DNA of 64,000 nucleotides from the NCBI GenBank assembly GCA_966212505.1, contig CBIHRS010000022.1, forward strand, positions 1-64,000. The letters are read 5' to 3'. The notes under the pieces are model-generated. The model was not told the origin of the DNA. It ran no database searches and saw only the letters and a program-made list of their open reading frames with translations. Numbering within the stretch: position 1 is the stretch's first letter; each line of letters begins with the position of its first letter. Source of the DNA: CAMLIZ01 sp966212505 (lineage in GTDB: Bacteria > Pseudomonadota > Gammaproteobacteria > Burkholderiales > Burkholderiaceae_C). This document shows, in pieces, positions 15,913 through 22,893 of this stretch. The position numbers were made by a program, and so were the translations under genes.

Positions 15913-17295
15913 GTGCGCCGATCCCCCAGCCTGCGCACCCAGCTCTATGTGTGGCTGCTGGTGCCGATGCTGCTGCTGGTGGGCGTGAGCAGCTGGCTGG
16001 CGCATGGCAGCGCCACCGAGATGGCGCAGGCCGTGTCCGACCGCGTGCTGCTCGGCTCCGCGCGCATGATCGGCGAGGCCATCACCAGCGAGGAGGGCCG
16101 GCTGCATGCCGAGCTGCCGCCCTCGGCACTGGAGAACCTGCACACCGGCGAGCGCGACCATGCGTATTACCGGGTCGATGCGGGCCCGGACAACCTGCTG
16201 CTGGGCGTGGCCGACTTTCCGCGCCACGCGCAGCCGCTGCAGCCCGAGCAATCGCGCGGCTACGACACCACCTACCGCGGCGAGCGCGTGCGTGCGCTGG
16301 CCTATGCGCAGCCGGTGTATCCCTTCGGGCCCGGCAGCGTGGCCATCGTGCAGGTGGCCGTCACCCAGCGCGGGCTCGATGCGCTGGCGCGGCGCATCTG
16401 GCTGCGCTCGGTGTGGCCGCAGGCCGCGCTGCTGGCCGCGGTGGCGCTGCTCGGCTGGTTCTGGGTGCGCGTGGCGCTGCGGCCGGTCACCCGCATCAGC
16501 GCGCAGGTGCGCAATCGCGAGCTCGAATCGAGCGCACCCATCGTGGCCGACGATGCGCCGCAGGAGCTGCGCCCGCTGGTGCAGGCGATCAACGACTACA
16601 TCGAACGCATCGGCCAATACGTGGGCGAGCGCGGCCGCTTCATCTCCAACGCCGCGCACCAGCTGAAGACGCCGATCACGGTGCTCAACACGCAGATCAC
16701 CGTGGGCCTGCGCAGCGAGGGGCCCGAGCCCAAGCAGCAGGCCCTGGCCGGCAGCTACCAGACCGTGCAGCACTGCATCCGCCTGATCCACCAGCTGCTC
16801 ACGCTGTCGTCGGCCGAACACACGCTGGTACCGCGCATCGAGCCTTCGGTGGTGCCGCTGGGCGACGTGGTGCGCGAGGTGCTGGAAGACTTTGCCGAGC
16901 GCGCGCACGGCAAGAACATCGACCTCGGCCTGGGGGCGGAGACCGAGGACGCGCAGGTGCGCGGCGTGCCGCTGATGCTGCGCGAGCTGGTGGCCAACCT
17001 GGTGGACAACGCGCTGCGCTACACGCCGGAGGAGGGCACCGTCACCGTGAGCGTGCTGCGGCGCGATGGCGAGGTGTGGCTGGAGGTGGAGGACAGCGGG
17101 CCGGGCATCCCTGCCGCGGAGCGCGAGCGGGTGTTCGAGCGGTTCTACCGCTTGGCGGACACGGCGCACGAAGAAGGCAGCGGGCTGGGGCTGGCGATCG
17201 TGCGGGAGATTGCGATGGCGTGCGGAGCGCGGATCGAGCTGGGGGATCGGGCCGATGGAGCGCCGGGCCTGCTGGTGCGGGTGGTGTTTTCCTGA
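15913..17295 (+). CDS. sensor histidine kinase, TctE-like
   Basis: A 460-residue protein starting with GTG 15913. Domains: membrane helix 1 (YVWLLVPMLLLVGVSSWLA), a periplasmic sensor of the 2CSK_N/TctE type (about 32-160), membrane helix 2 (AALLAAVALLGWFWVRVAL, near 175-193), a short HAMP-like linker, HisKA with SNAAHQLKTP (His near 249), and HATPase with ELVANLVDNALRYTPEEG (near 365), DSGPGIP and GSGLGLAIV. The sensor fold fits small carboxylates in relatives; the ligand here is unknown. It is last in the porin-binding protein-regulator-kinase unit and ends 7 bp before the convergent gspE-like gene. Confidence 0.92.
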   Translation: MRRSPSLRTQLYVWLLVPMLLLVGVSSWLAHGSATEMAQAVSDRVLLGSARMIGEAITSEEGRLHAELPPSALENLHTGERDHAYYRVDAGPDNLLLGVADFPRHAQPLQPEQSRGYDTTYRGERVRALAYAQPVYPFGPGSVAIVQVAVTQRGLDALARRIWLRSVWPQAALLAAVALLGWFWVRVALRPVTRISAQVRNRELESSAPIVADDAPQELRPLVQAINDYIERIGQYVGERGRFISNAAHQLKTPITVLNTQITVGLRSEGPEPKQQALAGSYQTVQHCIRLIHQLLTLSSAEHTLVPRIEPSVVPLGDVVREVLEDFAERAHGKNIDLGLGAETEDAQVRGVPLMLRELVANLVDNALRYTPEEGTVTVSVLRRDGEVWLEVEDSGPGIPAAERERVFERFYRLADTAHEEGSGLGLAIVREIAMACGARIELGDRADGAPGLLVRVVFS

Positions 17296-17302
17296 CCGAC
17301 CC

Positions 17303-19138
17303 TCACCCCTCCCACGCCGGCGTCGTCCGCAGCACCTCGTCCAGCGTCGTCACGCCTTCGGCCACCTTCATCACCCCCGCGAGCCGCAGCGGATGCATGC
17401 CGTCGTGCAGCGCCTGACGGCGCAGCTTGGCCATGTCGAGCTGCGGATGCACCGCCTGCCTCGCGGGCTCGGTCATCACCAGCAGCTCGTACAGCCCCGC
17501 GCGACCGCGGAAGCCGGTCTTGCGGCATTCGAGGCAGCCCACCGGCTTGTAGGCGCGCACGGCGCCCTTCAGGCGCCAGGGCTTGGCCACGGCGTCCAGG
17601 TCTTCGCGGCCGGTGGCCTCGTCAGGCTGCTTGCAGGCCGGGCACAGCGTGCGTGCCAGGCGCTGGGCCAGCACGCCGATCACGGTGGCGCCGATCAGGT
17701 AGGGCGGCACGCCGAGGTCGATCAGTCGGGTGATGGCCGAGGCCGAGTCGTTGGTGTGCAGCGTGCTGAAGACGAGGTGGCCGGTGAGCGCGGCCTGGAT
17801 CGCCATCTCGGCGGTGGGCAGGTCGCGGATCTCGCCGACCATGATGATGTCCGGGTCCTGCCGCATCAGCGCGCGCAGGCCCTCGGCAAAACCGAAGTCG
17901 AGCGCCGGCTGCACCTGGGTCTGGTTGAGCGCCGGCTCGATCATCTCGATCGGGTCTTCGATCGTGCTGACGTTGACCTCGTCGGTGGCCAGGCGCTTGA
18001 GCGTGGAATACAGCGTGGTGGTCTTGCCCGAGCCGGTGGGGCCGGTGACCAGGATGATGCCGTGCGGCCGCGCGATCAGCTCGCTCCAGCGCTGTCCGTC
18101 GTGCGCGCCGAAGCCCAGGCCGTCGGTGGTCTTCACCACGGTGTCGGGGTCGAAGATGCGCATCACCATCTTCTCGCCGAAGGCGGTGGGCAGGGTCGAC
18201 AGGCGCATCTCCACCTCGCCGCCGGGCAGCCCGGCCATCTCGGGGCGGCGCGTCTTGATGCGGCCATCCTGCGGGCGGCGGCGCTCGACCACGTCCATGC
18301 GGCCGAGCAGCTTGATGCGCGCGGTCATCGCGTTCATCACGCCCAGCGGCACCTGGTAGACGGTGTGCAGCACGCCGTCGATGCGGAAGCGGATGGCGCC
18401 CATGTCGCGCCGCGGCTCCAGGTGGATGTCGCTCGCGCGCTGGTCGAAGGCGTATTGCCACAGCCAGTCGACCACCTGCACCACGCCCTGGTCGTTGGCG
18501 TCGAGCTGCTTGTTGGTCTTGCCCAGCTCCACCAGCTGCTCGAAGCTGGCCAGCGCCGAGCTTTCGCCGGTCTTCTGCGCGGCGCGCACCGACTTGGCCA
18601 GCGCGTAGAACTCGGTGGTGTAGCGCTGGATCTCGACCGGGTTGGCGATCACCAGCCGCACGAGCTTGCGGGTGTGGGCCTCGATCTCGCCCACCCAGCC
18701 GGTGTCGAATGGCTCGCAGGTGGCCACGGTCACATCGGCCGGCCCCACCAGCACCGGCAGCGCGCGCCGGGCCTCGGCGTAGTTGATCGACATCACCTCG
18801 GCCACGCGGCCGACGTCGACCTTCAGCGGATCGATGCGCAGATAGGGCAGCTTGGTCTTCTGCGCCAGCCATTCGGTCAGCGCCTCGGTGTCGAGCGGGC
18901 GCTGGGTCTGCGCGTGCGTGAGGTTGGCCGCGCCCAGGCGCACCAGCGGATGCAGGCTGGAATCGCCGGCGCCGAAGCGCCGCTTCACGCGCTCGGCATC
19001 CTCGGCGCTGACCACGCCGTCTTCGCGCAGCCAGTGCAGCAGCGCCCGCCATTCGAGCTTGCCCTTAGGACGGCCATGGCGCGGGGTGCCGGGCGTGCCG
19101 AGCGCGCCGGGGCCGGAGGGGGAGAAGGTGTCGGACAT
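17303..19138 (-). CDS. gspE: GspE/PulE-family secretion ATPase, stand-alone
   Basis: A 611-residue protein with the T2SE layout: an N-terminal MshEN/GspE-N domain (TEWLAQKTKLPYLRIDPLKVD, INYAEARRALPVLVG), then the ATPase with the Walker A box GPTGSGKTT (near 366), Asp box VSTIEDPIEMIEP, Walker B IIMVGEIRD and His box STLHTND. A CxxC...CxxC zinc element follows (CPACKQ, CLECRKTGFRGR). It powers type II secretion or type IV pilus assembly. No other secretion or pilus gene is in the window, so it is an orphan copy here; partners must be elsewhere. The start at 19138 follows the neighbouring stop by 8 bp, making a two-gene unit with the spermidine-synthase-like gene. The gene symbol reflects family, not proven pathway. 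Confidence 0.85.
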   Translation of the reverse strand: MSDTFSPSGPGALGTPGTPRHGRPKGKLEWRALLHWLREDGVVSAEDAERVKRRFGAGDSSLHPLVRLGAANLTHAQTQRPLDTEALTEWLAQKTKLPYLRIDPLKVDVGRVAEVMSINYAEARRALPVLVGPADVTVATCEPFDTGWVGEIEAHTRKLVRLVIANPVEIQRYTTEFYALAKSVRAAQKTGESSALASFEQLVELGKTNKQLDANDQGVVQVVDWLWQYAFDQRASDIHLEPRRDMGAIRFRIDGVLHTVYQVPLGVMNAMTARIKLLGRMDVVERRRPQDGRIKTRRPEMAGLPGGEVEMRLSTLPTAFGEKMVMRIFDPDTVVKTTDGLGFGAHDGQRWSELIARPHGIILVTGPTGSGKTTTLYSTLKRLATDEVNVSTIEDPIEMIEPALNQTQVQPALDFGFAEGLRALMRQDPDIIMVGEIRDLPTAEMAIQAALTGHLVFSTLHTNDSASAITRLIDLGVPPYLIGATVIGVLAQRLARTLCPACKQPDEATGREDLDAVAKPWRLKGAVRAYKPVGCLECRKTGFRGRAGLYELLVMTEPARQAVHPQLDMAKLRRQALHDGMHPLRLAGVMKVAEGVTTLDEVLRTTPAWEG

Positions 19139-19146
19139 GGGGCGGC

Positions 19147-19908
19147 TCACTCCAGCGGCCGCACCATGCGCAGCCATTTGCGCGCCGGCAGGCCGAAGCG
19201 GTCTTCGATGGTAGCCGCGCGCGCCTGGAGCGTGTCGCGGTCGGGCACCTGCACACCGCGGCCGCCGATCAGCACGGTGTTGCCTTCCTTCGTGGGGCGC
19301 ATGCTCCACACCTGGTCGCGCCCGAAGGCGGCGGCCACGCGGGCGCTGCTGCCGGCAAAGCTGGCATGCCGGCCGAAGAGGTTGACGGTCATGACGCCGC
19401 CGTCGGCCAGCAGCCCGCGGCAGTGGGCGTAGAAGGCCTCATCGTCGAGCACCGGGCCGGCGGCCTCGTGGTCGTAGAGGTCGACGCACAGCGCGTCCAC
19501 CGTGCCCAGCCGGGCCGGGTCGGCGGCCACCTCGGCCGCATCGGCCTCGAGCACGGTGAGCCGCCTGTCGTCGGGGGGCAGGTTGAACCAGCCGCGGCAG
19601 ATGGCGATCACCTCGGGGTTCAGCTCCACCGCGGTGGTGCGCATGCGCAGCTTCTTGTGGCAGAACTTGGTGATCGCCGCGGCGCCCAGGCCGAGCTGCA
19701 TCGCATGCTTCTGCGGCAGCTCGTCGGGCCCGAGGAACAGCAGCCACACCATCATGCGCTGCACGTATTCGAGCTCGATCTCGAACGGCGCCTTGATGCG
19801 CATCGAGCCCTGGATCCAGGGGCTGTCGAGGTGGAGGTGGCGCACGCCGGCGCTCTCGGAAATGGTGACGGAGGGCAGCGCGCTCGCGGCGCTCTTCTTG
19901 GAGGGCAT
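19147..19908 (-). CDS. spermidine synthase-like methyltransferase-fold protein
   Basis: A 253-residue Rossmann-fold protein: QLGLGAAAITKFCHKKL takes the place of the nucleotide-binding Gly loop, VELNPEVIAICRGWFNLP the acidic strand end, and TVLEADAAEVAADP the motif with the adenine-contacting Asp; VDALCVDLYDHEAAG corresponds to the catalytic-loop region. This is the SpeE-like branch that many Betaproteobacteria carry without a canonical spermidine pathway neighbour; substrate unknown. ATG 19908 was chosen because the open frame further upstream runs into the divergent TetR promoter. It is followed 8 bp later by the GspE-like gene. Confidence 0.78.
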   Translation of the reverse strand: MPSKKSAASALPSVTISESAGVRHLHLDSPWIQGSMRIKAPFEIELEYVQRMMVWLLFLGPDELPQKHAMQLGLGAAAITKFCHKKLRMRTTAVELNPEVIAICRGWFNLPPDDRRLTVLEADAAEVAADPARLGTVDALCVDLYDHEAAGPVLDDEAFYAHCRGLLADGGVMTVNLFGRHASFAGSSARVAAAFGRDQVWSMRPTKEGNTVLIGGRGVQVPDRDTLQARAATIEDRFGLPARKWLRMVRPLE

Positions 19909-19952
19909 GCGGCCATGGTAGCGCCGCAGGGTGCGGGCCCGTTGCCCGTCTT

Positions 19953-19986
19953 GACTGGAGTATTGCTCCAGAGTAATACTCCAGTC
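19953..19986. promoter_or_regulatory. perfect 12-bp inverted repeat before the TetR gene, candidate operator
   Basis: GACTGGAGTATT (19953-19964) and AATACTCCAGTC (19975-19986) are exact inverse complements separated by 10 bp; the spacer itself contains a second CTCCAGAG motif echoing the arms. The right arm ends one base before the TetR ATG, and the region is only 79 bp from the divergent spermidine-synthase-like gene. Its size and position fit a TetR-dimer operator that represses the regulator itself and perhaps the divergent pair. Confidence 0.65.
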
Positions 19987-19987
19987 C

Positions 19988-20581
19988 ATGGCCGAATCTC
20001 CCGTCAAGTCCACCAAGGCCGCTGTGCTGGAGGCGGCCATGCGGCTCTTCCTGTCGCAAGGCTTCGAGGCCACCTCGATGGAGCAGGTGCGCCAGGCGGC
20101 GGGTGTCAGCAACGGCAGCCTCTACCACCACTACCCCACGAAGAACGATCTGGCGCGCGCCCTCTATGCCGAAGCGCTGCGTGACTTCCATGCGGCGCAG
20201 CTCGCGGTGATCGCCGAGGGCGAGGTCCCGGCCCAGGTGGGCGTGCAGGGCATGGTGTCGGCCTACATCGCGTGGGTGGTCAAGCATCCCGAGCGCGCGC
20301 GCGTGCTGCACGAGCTGCGCCGCACCAGCGCGGTCGCCCAGGCCGAGCCTGAGTGGGGCGGGCTCAATGCCGAGACCTTCGGCCGGCTGCGCGAGTGGGT
20401 GGCGGGGCGTGTCGAGGCCGGCGAGCTGCAACCGCTGCAGTTCTCGGCGTGGATGGCGCTGGTGTTCGCGCCGGTGCTGCAGCTCACGCCGCTGTGGCTG
20501 AAGAACCCCAGGCCATCGGTGCCGCCGAAGCTGCGTGCCGCGCTCGTCCGCGCGGCATGGCTGGCCGTGGCGCCGGGGTGA
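19988..20581 (+). CDS. TetR-family transcriptional regulator
   Basis: A 197-residue protein. The N-terminal helix-turn-helix shows AVLEAAMRLFLSQGFEATSMEQVRQ and GVSNGSLYHHYPTKNDLARALY, the standard TetR signature. The C-terminal ligand domain (about 60-197) contains EGEVPAQVGVQGMVSAYIAWV and ends WLAVAPG. A strong inverted repeat ends one base before its ATG. It is followed 21 bp later by a thioesterase and then a small membrane protein, which probably form one operon. Regulation of fatty-acyl or aromatic-acyl thioester metabolism is a reasonable guess from the thioesterase, but nothing in the sequence proves it. Confidence 0.92.
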   Translation: MAESPVKSTKAAVLEAAMRLFLSQGFEATSMEQVRQAAGVSNGSLYHHYPTKNDLARALYAEALRDFHAAQLAVIAEGEVPAQVGVQGMVSAYIAWVVKHPERARVLHELRRTSAVAQAEPEWGGLNAETFGRLREWVAGRVEAGELQPLQFSAWMALVFAPVLQLTPLWLKNPRPSVPPKLRAALVRAAWLAVAPG

Positions 20582-20602
20582 CCGACAACGCAAGGAGCCG
20601 CA

Positions 20603-21013
20603 ATGACCACCGATCTCTTCGCATTCGCCCATCGGGCACTGGGGCAGCAGGCCTTCAGCCAGCTGCTCGGCACCGAGCTCGAGGCCTTCTCGCCCGGCGA
20701 GGCGCGGCTGTCGCTGGCTGTCACCCCGCAACTGCTGCAGCAGCACGGCTTCGTGCACGGCGGCGTGCTCTCGTACCTGGCGGACAACGCGCTCACCTTC
20801 GCCGGCGGCTCGGTGCTGGGCGACAGCGTCACCGCCGAGTTCAAGATCAACTACCTGCGGCCCGCCAAGGATGCCGATCGGCTGCTCGCGGTGGCGAGCG
20901 TGCTGGGCAGCGGCAAGACGCAGGCGGTGTGCCGCTGCGATGTGTTCATGCTGCGCGGCGATGAGCGCATGCTGTGCGCCGCCGCCCAGGGCACCATCCG
21001 CAAGGCAGGCTGA
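20603..21013 (+). CDS. PaaI-type hotdog-fold thioesterase
   Basis: A 136-residue protein of the usual length. The hotdog signature QHGFVHGGVLSYLADNALTF contains the catalytic HGG and the Asp in the central helix, followed by TAEFKINYLRPAKDADRLLA, typical of PaaI/YdiI thioesterases that hydrolyse aromatic or acyl-CoA esters. A GGAG ribosome-binding site (aaggagccgc) lies 6-10 nt before ATG 20603. It lies between the TetR regulator and a small membrane protein (2 bp after), an operon-like arrangement. Exact substrate unknown. Confidence 0.9.
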   Translation: MTTDLFAFAHRALGQQAFSQLLGTELEAFSPGEARLSLAVTPQLLQQHGFVHGGVLSYLADNALTFAGGSVLGDSVTAEFKINYLRPAKDADRLLAVASVLGSGKTQAVCRCDVFMLRGDERMLCAAAQGTIRKAG

Positions 21014-21015
21014 GC

Positions 21016-21390
21016 ATGGGCACCGCATTGGCCATCGCCGCCGGCCTGTTCGATGTGGGCATCGGCCTGTTCCACCTCGGCTTCTGGCGCCTGTTCCGCT
21101 GGCGCGAGCAACTGCCGCGGCTGTCGGCGCTGAATGCCGCGGTGATGCAGGCGCTGAACGTCAGCCTCACGCTGCTGGCCTTCATCCTCGGTGGCTTGCT
21201 GGTCGCGCATGCGAGCGAGCTGCCGCGCATTGCGCTGGGGCGTGATCTGCTGGTGCTGATGGCGGGTTTCTGGATCGCGCGGGCGGTGCAGCAGGCGGTG
21301 TTCTTCCGGCTGCGGCATGCCCGGTCGGCGGGCTTTGCGCTGCTGTGCGTGCTCGGCGCCGCCCTGCATGCGCTACCCGTGATTGTCTAG
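21016..21390 (+). CDS. small membrane protein, four predicted helices
   Basis: A 124-residue protein starting MGTALAIAAGLFDVGIGLFH 2 bp after the thioesterase stop. Four hydrophobic stretches are visible: residues about 2-20, 38-62 (VMQALNVSLTLLAFILGGLLV), 72-92 (LLVLMAGFWIARAVQQAVFF) and 101-124. The conserved FDxGIGxFHxxFWxxFxW pattern at the start is common in small proteobacterial membrane proteins without assigned function. It is probably co-transcribed with the TetR and thioesterase genes. Its last 4 bp overlap the 3' end of the convergent DNA glycosylase gene. Confidence 0.8.
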   Translation: MGTALAIAAGLFDVGIGLFHLGFWRLFRWREQLPRLSALNAAVMQALNVSLTLLAFILGGLLVAHASELPRIALGRDLLVLMAGFWIARAVQQAVFFRLRHARSAGFALLCVLGAALHALPVIV

Positions 21391-21899
21391 ACAAGCCCGA
21401 CGGTTTCGAATACCTCTCGCCACGCGGCCAGTTTGCGTTCGAAGCTCCACGAAGCATTGGCCGGGCTGGTCGACGGCAGCCGCCACACCGGCAGCCCGAG
21501 CTGCCTGGTGATGGCCATCGAGCGGGCCGATTCGCCGCCGTTGTGCGCAATGGCCTGCAGCTTCGGCGCGCGCCGCTTCAGGCTGGGCAGGTCGTTGAGC
21601 TGCGCCTCTTCGATCGCGCTGTCGAGGCTGCCTTCGCGCCGGCAGCTCGCATACACGTCCCACAGGCCCAGCCCCTTGTCGCGCACGAAGCCGATGCGCT
21701 CGGCATAGGGCAGGGCGCGCAGGTCGGTGCCCCACAGCGCCGAGAGGATGGGCCAGAAATGGTTGCGCGGATGGGCGTAATACTGCTGCGCCTTCAGCGA
21801 GGCCACGCCGGGAAAGCTGCCCAGCACCACGAGCCGGGTGTGGCGCGCGATCACCGGCCCCAGGCCCTGCAGCGGCGCGTCGTCGTCGCTCTCGTTCAT
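21387..21899 (-). CDS. DNA-deoxyinosine/uracil glycosylase, UDG family 6 type
   Basis: A 170-residue protein with the motif VVLGSFPGVASLKAQQYYAHPRNHFWPIL (motif 1 region, here split for clarity: GSFPG then YYAHPRNHFWPIL) and a motif-2-like segment LPVWRLPSTSPANASWS. The GSFPG, YYxHPxNxFW and PSTSPAN combination is characteristic of hypoxanthine-DNA glycosylases (family 6 of the UDG superfamily), which remove deaminated adenine, and sometimes uracil, from DNA. It starts at ATG 21899 overlapping the TGA of the TatD gene by 4 bp (translational coupling), so the two nuclease/repair genes form one unit. Confidence 0.85.
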   Translation of the reverse strand: MNESDDDAPLQGLGPVIARHTRLVVLGSFPGVASLKAQQYYAHPRNHFWPILSALWGTDLRALPYAERIGFVRDKGLGLWDVYASCRREGSLDSAIEEAQLNDLPSLKRRAPKLQAIAHNGGESARSMAITRQLGLPVWRLPSTSPANASWSFERKLAAWREVFETVGLV

Positions 21900-22717
21900 A
21901 CCAGGTGTTGCAGTCGCGGCAGCACGCGCCGCGCATTGGCGGCAGTGAGTGCGGCAATGTCTTCCAGGGTGCGGCCACGCAGCGCGGCCAGCGTTTGTGC
22001 AATGCGTGGCAGCTCGGCCGGCTCGTTGCGCGATGTTTCGCCCGCGGCACGCTGCGCGGCGGTGCGGTACAGCCAGTGCGGCGGGATGTCGGGGGCGTCG
22101 GTTTCGAGCACCGGGGCTTCGTCGGGCAACTGCGCGGCGAGCTCGCGGATCTGCAGCGCGCGTTCGAAGGTCATCGCGCCTCCGAAGCCGAGCGCGAAGC
22201 CGCGTTGCACGAAGGCATCGGCCTGCTGTCGGCTGCCGTTGAAGGCATGGGCAATGCCGCCCGGCACCTCGATGCGCCGCAGCCCCTTGAGCAGGCCGTC
22301 GGCCGAGCGGCGGCAGTGCAGCAGCACCGGCAGGCCGGCCTCGCGGGCCAGCCGGAGCTGGGCGGTATAGAAATGCGCCTGGCGGGCCGGGTCGATCGTC
22401 TTCACGAAATGGTCCAACCCGATCTCACCCACCGCCACCAGCCGCGGGTCGTCGCGGTGTCGCTGCAGCGCCTCGCGCAGGCGATCGAGGTCGGTGTCGG
22501 CGGCGCGGTCGACGTACAGCGGGTGGATGCCCAGCGCGTAGGCCAGGCCGTGGCGGTGGGCCAGTTCACGCACGGTATCGAAATTGCCTGCTTCCACCGC
22601 CGGCAGCACGAGGGTGCCGACGCCCGCGTCTATTGCGCGCTGCAGCACGGCTTCGCGGTCGATTGCAAATTCTGCTGCATCGAGGTGGCAGTGGGTGTCG
22701 ATCCAGGTCGTCTGCAT
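21896..22717 (-). CDS. TatD-family metal-dependent deoxyribonuclease
   Basis: A 273-residue TIM-barrel protein starting MQTTWIDTHCHLDAAEF; the metal-binding DTHCHLD motif, GIHPLYV, the GEIGLDH strand with Glu/Asp ligands, LLHCRRS (metal His) and AHAFNGS, and the C-terminal LETDAPDIPP are all present. TatD proteins are 3'-5' exonucleases or deoxyribonucleases of DNA repair or turnover. ATG 22717 was chosen because the motif starts directly there; the frame could run to 22792. It is coupled by a 4-bp overlap to the downstream glycosylase. Confidence 0.9.
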   Translation of the reverse strand: MQTTWIDTHCHLDAAEFAIDREAVLQRAIDAGVGTLVLPAVEAGNFDTVRELAHRHGLAYALGIHPLYVDRAADTDLDRLREALQRHRDDPRLVAVGEIGLDHFVKTIDPARQAHFYTAQLRLAREAGLPVLLHCRRSADGLLKGLRRIEVPGGIAHAFNGSRQQADAFVQRGFALGFGGAMTFERALQIRELAAQLPDEAPVLETDAPDIPPHWLYRTAAQRAAGETSRNEPAELPRIAQTLAALRGRTLEDIAALTAANARRVLPRLQHLV

Positions 22718-22845
22718 CGGCAGCAGGTTAACCGTTCGCAGGACGCAGTCGGCGCATGAGGTCTTGCTGCAGCTGCGGGCAACTGCACGCACAATGCATC
22801 GCAGCGCCGCGTCCGCCCACGCCGGCCATCAGGGAAGCCGTTTGC

Positions 22846-22893
22846 ATGAACGAAACAACTCGAAGCCGACGCCTCGGCCGCCTGAATCGATGA
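22846..22893 (+). CDS. possible 15-codon leader ORF coupled to the kinase start
   Basis: ATG 22846 opens a 15-residue frame (MNETTRSRRLGRLNR) that stops at TGA 22891-22893, so its ATGA end overlaps the ATG at 22890 of the hybrid kinase. An AGGGAAG stretch lies 9 nt upstream. Such an overlap would couple translation of the kinase to the short peptide. It is too short to judge coding potential; the kinase could also be translated from its own weak site. Confidence 0.3.
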   Translation: MNETTRSRRLGRLNR

